From Campylorhamphus procurvoides (lineage: Eukaryota; Chordata; Aves; Passeriformes; Dendrocolaptidae), in NCBI GenBank assembly GCA_013396655.1, contig WBMV01003298.1, positions 1,644,695 to 1,708,694 on the forward strand: 64,000 nucleotides of DNA. The letters are read 5' to 3'. This document shows, one piece after another, positions 62,501 through 64,000 of this stretch. Positions within the stretch are counted from its first letter, which is position 1; each line of letters starts with the position of its first letter. The notes beneath the pieces were generated by a model. That model was not told the origin of the DNA. It worked only from the letters and a program-made list of their open reading frames with translations, and searched no databases. The translations under genes were made by a program, and so were the position numbers.

Positions 62501-62685
62501 TGAGAGCAAGGCTGTGGAACAGGTTGCTTTTAATTGTGCAGCCTCCATCCTTTGAGGGTTTCAAGATCTGACTGTATAAACTTCAAGCAACCTGATCTGA
62601 TCTCATAACCAACCCTCCTTTGAGTAGGAGTTTGAGGCTTCCTGAGGTGCCCCAGGTTTCTTCCAGGGTGATTATTGTGTCAAGT
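62501..62685 (+). repeat. CR1 3'-end fragment, plus orientation, degraded
   Basis: The words follow CR1 order: TGAGAGCAAGGCTGTGGAAC, AGGTTGCTTT, GTGCAGCCTCCATCCTTTGA, GGGTTTCAAGATCTGACTGT, CAAGCAACCTGATCTGATCT, CATAACCAACCCTCCTTTGA, GTAGGAGTTTGAG and CCTGAGGTGCCCC, then TTTCTTCCAGGGTGATTATT. Many substitutions and small indels indicate an older copy than the one at 27.27 kb. It is 5'-truncated with no coding part. Confidence 0.9.
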
Positions 62686-64000
62686 CCCCCAATTGCTCTG
62701 ACACTCTGGCAAACCCATCCTTTTTATGTACAAGGACTATGTGCATATGTTATGTAGAAAACATGTGGTCTGAAAATCAAAATCTCAGGGGAAAAAAAAA
62801 AAAGCTGTGCCTGAGACACTTCAGTAGGATGAACAGTTAAAATTGAACCTGTTTTAAAAACACTTCTAGCAGGTGCTTGCTTCCCTCCACTGCTGTTCAT
62901 TTTTGGGAGCTTTTCTGCTTTTTCCTGCCCTTAAGACCTTAAAATTGTCTTCATCATTTCTTTCTTGCTTAATCAGGTGTGGAAGCACCTGTCTCAGAAT
63001 TGGTTGCCATTTGACAGCACATTACAACTTGAAGCTCCTGTTTCATCATAGGAATATGTTAAAATATATATTCTAGGGTATGCCTGTGAAATCATATTTA
63101 TGCATTGAAGCTGTTTCTGGGTTGTTTTTTCTGTGAATGTCTGTAAAGGTCTGTTGAAGGTAAAAGAATGCAGAGTTTTAAAAGGAGGGAGGTTTGACAG
63201 CTGTTTGCTGAATGCACTGCACCATTTATTGATAGAGGCATGCATTTATGTTCACTCTTAGAGAATGTCTTTTAGTTTCTTTAAGGGTTGAATGTGCTGA
63301 ATGAAGATGAATTTGTGTGTATAGTCCACACCTGCCATGAAATGGCTTTGTCACACACAGAACCACTTCTGTTAGTGTGCGCTGGTGGAAGGCAATAGCA
63401 AAAGTACAACCAAGAGTAACTTCATGTGGTGAGAGGTGTTCTGTCTCTGAGCAGCGTTTTGGCCCCCTTGATTTCTGATTTCTCATCTCCTTTACCAGAT
63501 CTCTGGCATAGACCCTTTAACCTGATACTTCTGGCACGAGGGGGCCTAGAGCAAAAGAGAGCAGCTGTATCATGCTGCAGATATATGTGGGGTGGACACC
63601 AACCCATGGGAGTGTGGAGACCAAAATCCCAAGTCTCCATGTGTGATAGCTAACAAACTGCATTTGTTAATTGAGGCTCTGAGAGGGCACCAAAATATTT
63701 ACTGGGAACTCTTCCTGGTAAAATATCTTACTGCTTTCATAGCTGCACGTGTTCTCTTGTCATTATAAACACAAACAAAAACAGTGTTTCAAGTTTTTGA
63801 TAAGTTTAGATAAGACTCACTTCACTTTCTACATGGGCCAGGTGCTGACAAACCAGCCCCAGAACCCTGTTTGCCTCTGTTAGGGAACTGTGCAACCAGC
63901 AGGGCAAGAGTTACCAAACCTAATGGTCCCAGATATAATTGCCTGATAAAATGATTGCAGAACAGGAAAGGAGGAGAAGTGAAACTGCAGAAGGAGCACC
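62686..64000. other. Intron-like sequence to the window end
   Basis: An A12 run lies at 62792-62803. No supported exon, repeat family or RNA gene. The window ends inside this sequence, so any right-hand exons of the transcript inferred from the CpG island lie beyond it. Confidence 0.5.

Noticed and set aside
1..64000. Search by eye for known microRNA seeds, tRNA, 5S, U-snRNA, CRISPR arrays and prokaryotic operons
   Set aside because: None found. The sequence is eukaryotic in character and no known small-RNA signature was matched.

Overview
The window looks like non-coding vertebrate chromosome, most probably avian. Three observations point that way. The base composition is AT-rich and CpG-poor with one sharp CpG island. 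The recognisable interspersed repeats are five short 3'-end fragments of CR1-type non-LTR retrotransposons. No SINE, L1, LTR element or DNA transposon was recognised. A run of N at 22789-22811 marks an assembly gap. There is no bacterial-type gene organisation. The many open frames in both strands have about the number and length expected by chance, several lack an ATG, and none matched a protein family I can name.

Layout. 1-13.9 kb: AT-rich intergenic or intronic DNA with a CR1 tail at 336-421 and another at 13912-13974. 14-27.2 kb: a gene-poor stretch with an internally deleted CR1 (21795-21945), a perfect hairpin (21308-21342), the gap, and several blocks from about 22.5 to 26.2 kb that look like conserved non-coding elements (homeodomain- and octamer-like words, retained CpGs, another hairpin). 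27.27-27.46 kb: a CR1 tail lying about 125 bases before the CpG island.

27.6-28.5 kb: the only convincing gene-associated feature, a CpG island with GC boxes, two TATTTAA elements, a 16-base palindrome centred on an E-box, and several plus-strand splice donors. The best donor is at 27842. This reads as the promoter and non-coding first exon of a gene or long non-coding RNA transcribed to the right, with 28.5-64 kb as a probable long first intron.

28.5-64 kb: mainly intron-like sequence. It holds a few splice-bounded open frames that could be small exons (plus strand near 32.1, 34.8, 35.8, 40.4 and 54.07 kb; minus strand near 42.9 and 48.1-48.4 kb), a secondary CpG-enriched patch at 44.8-45.4 kb, two short tandem duplications and a CR1 fragment at 62.5 kb. 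I could not identify the gene. Every exon call here is a weak hypothesis that needs homology or RNA evidence. I saw no CRISPR array, operon, mobile-element gene, viral gene, toxin gene or structured RNA gene.
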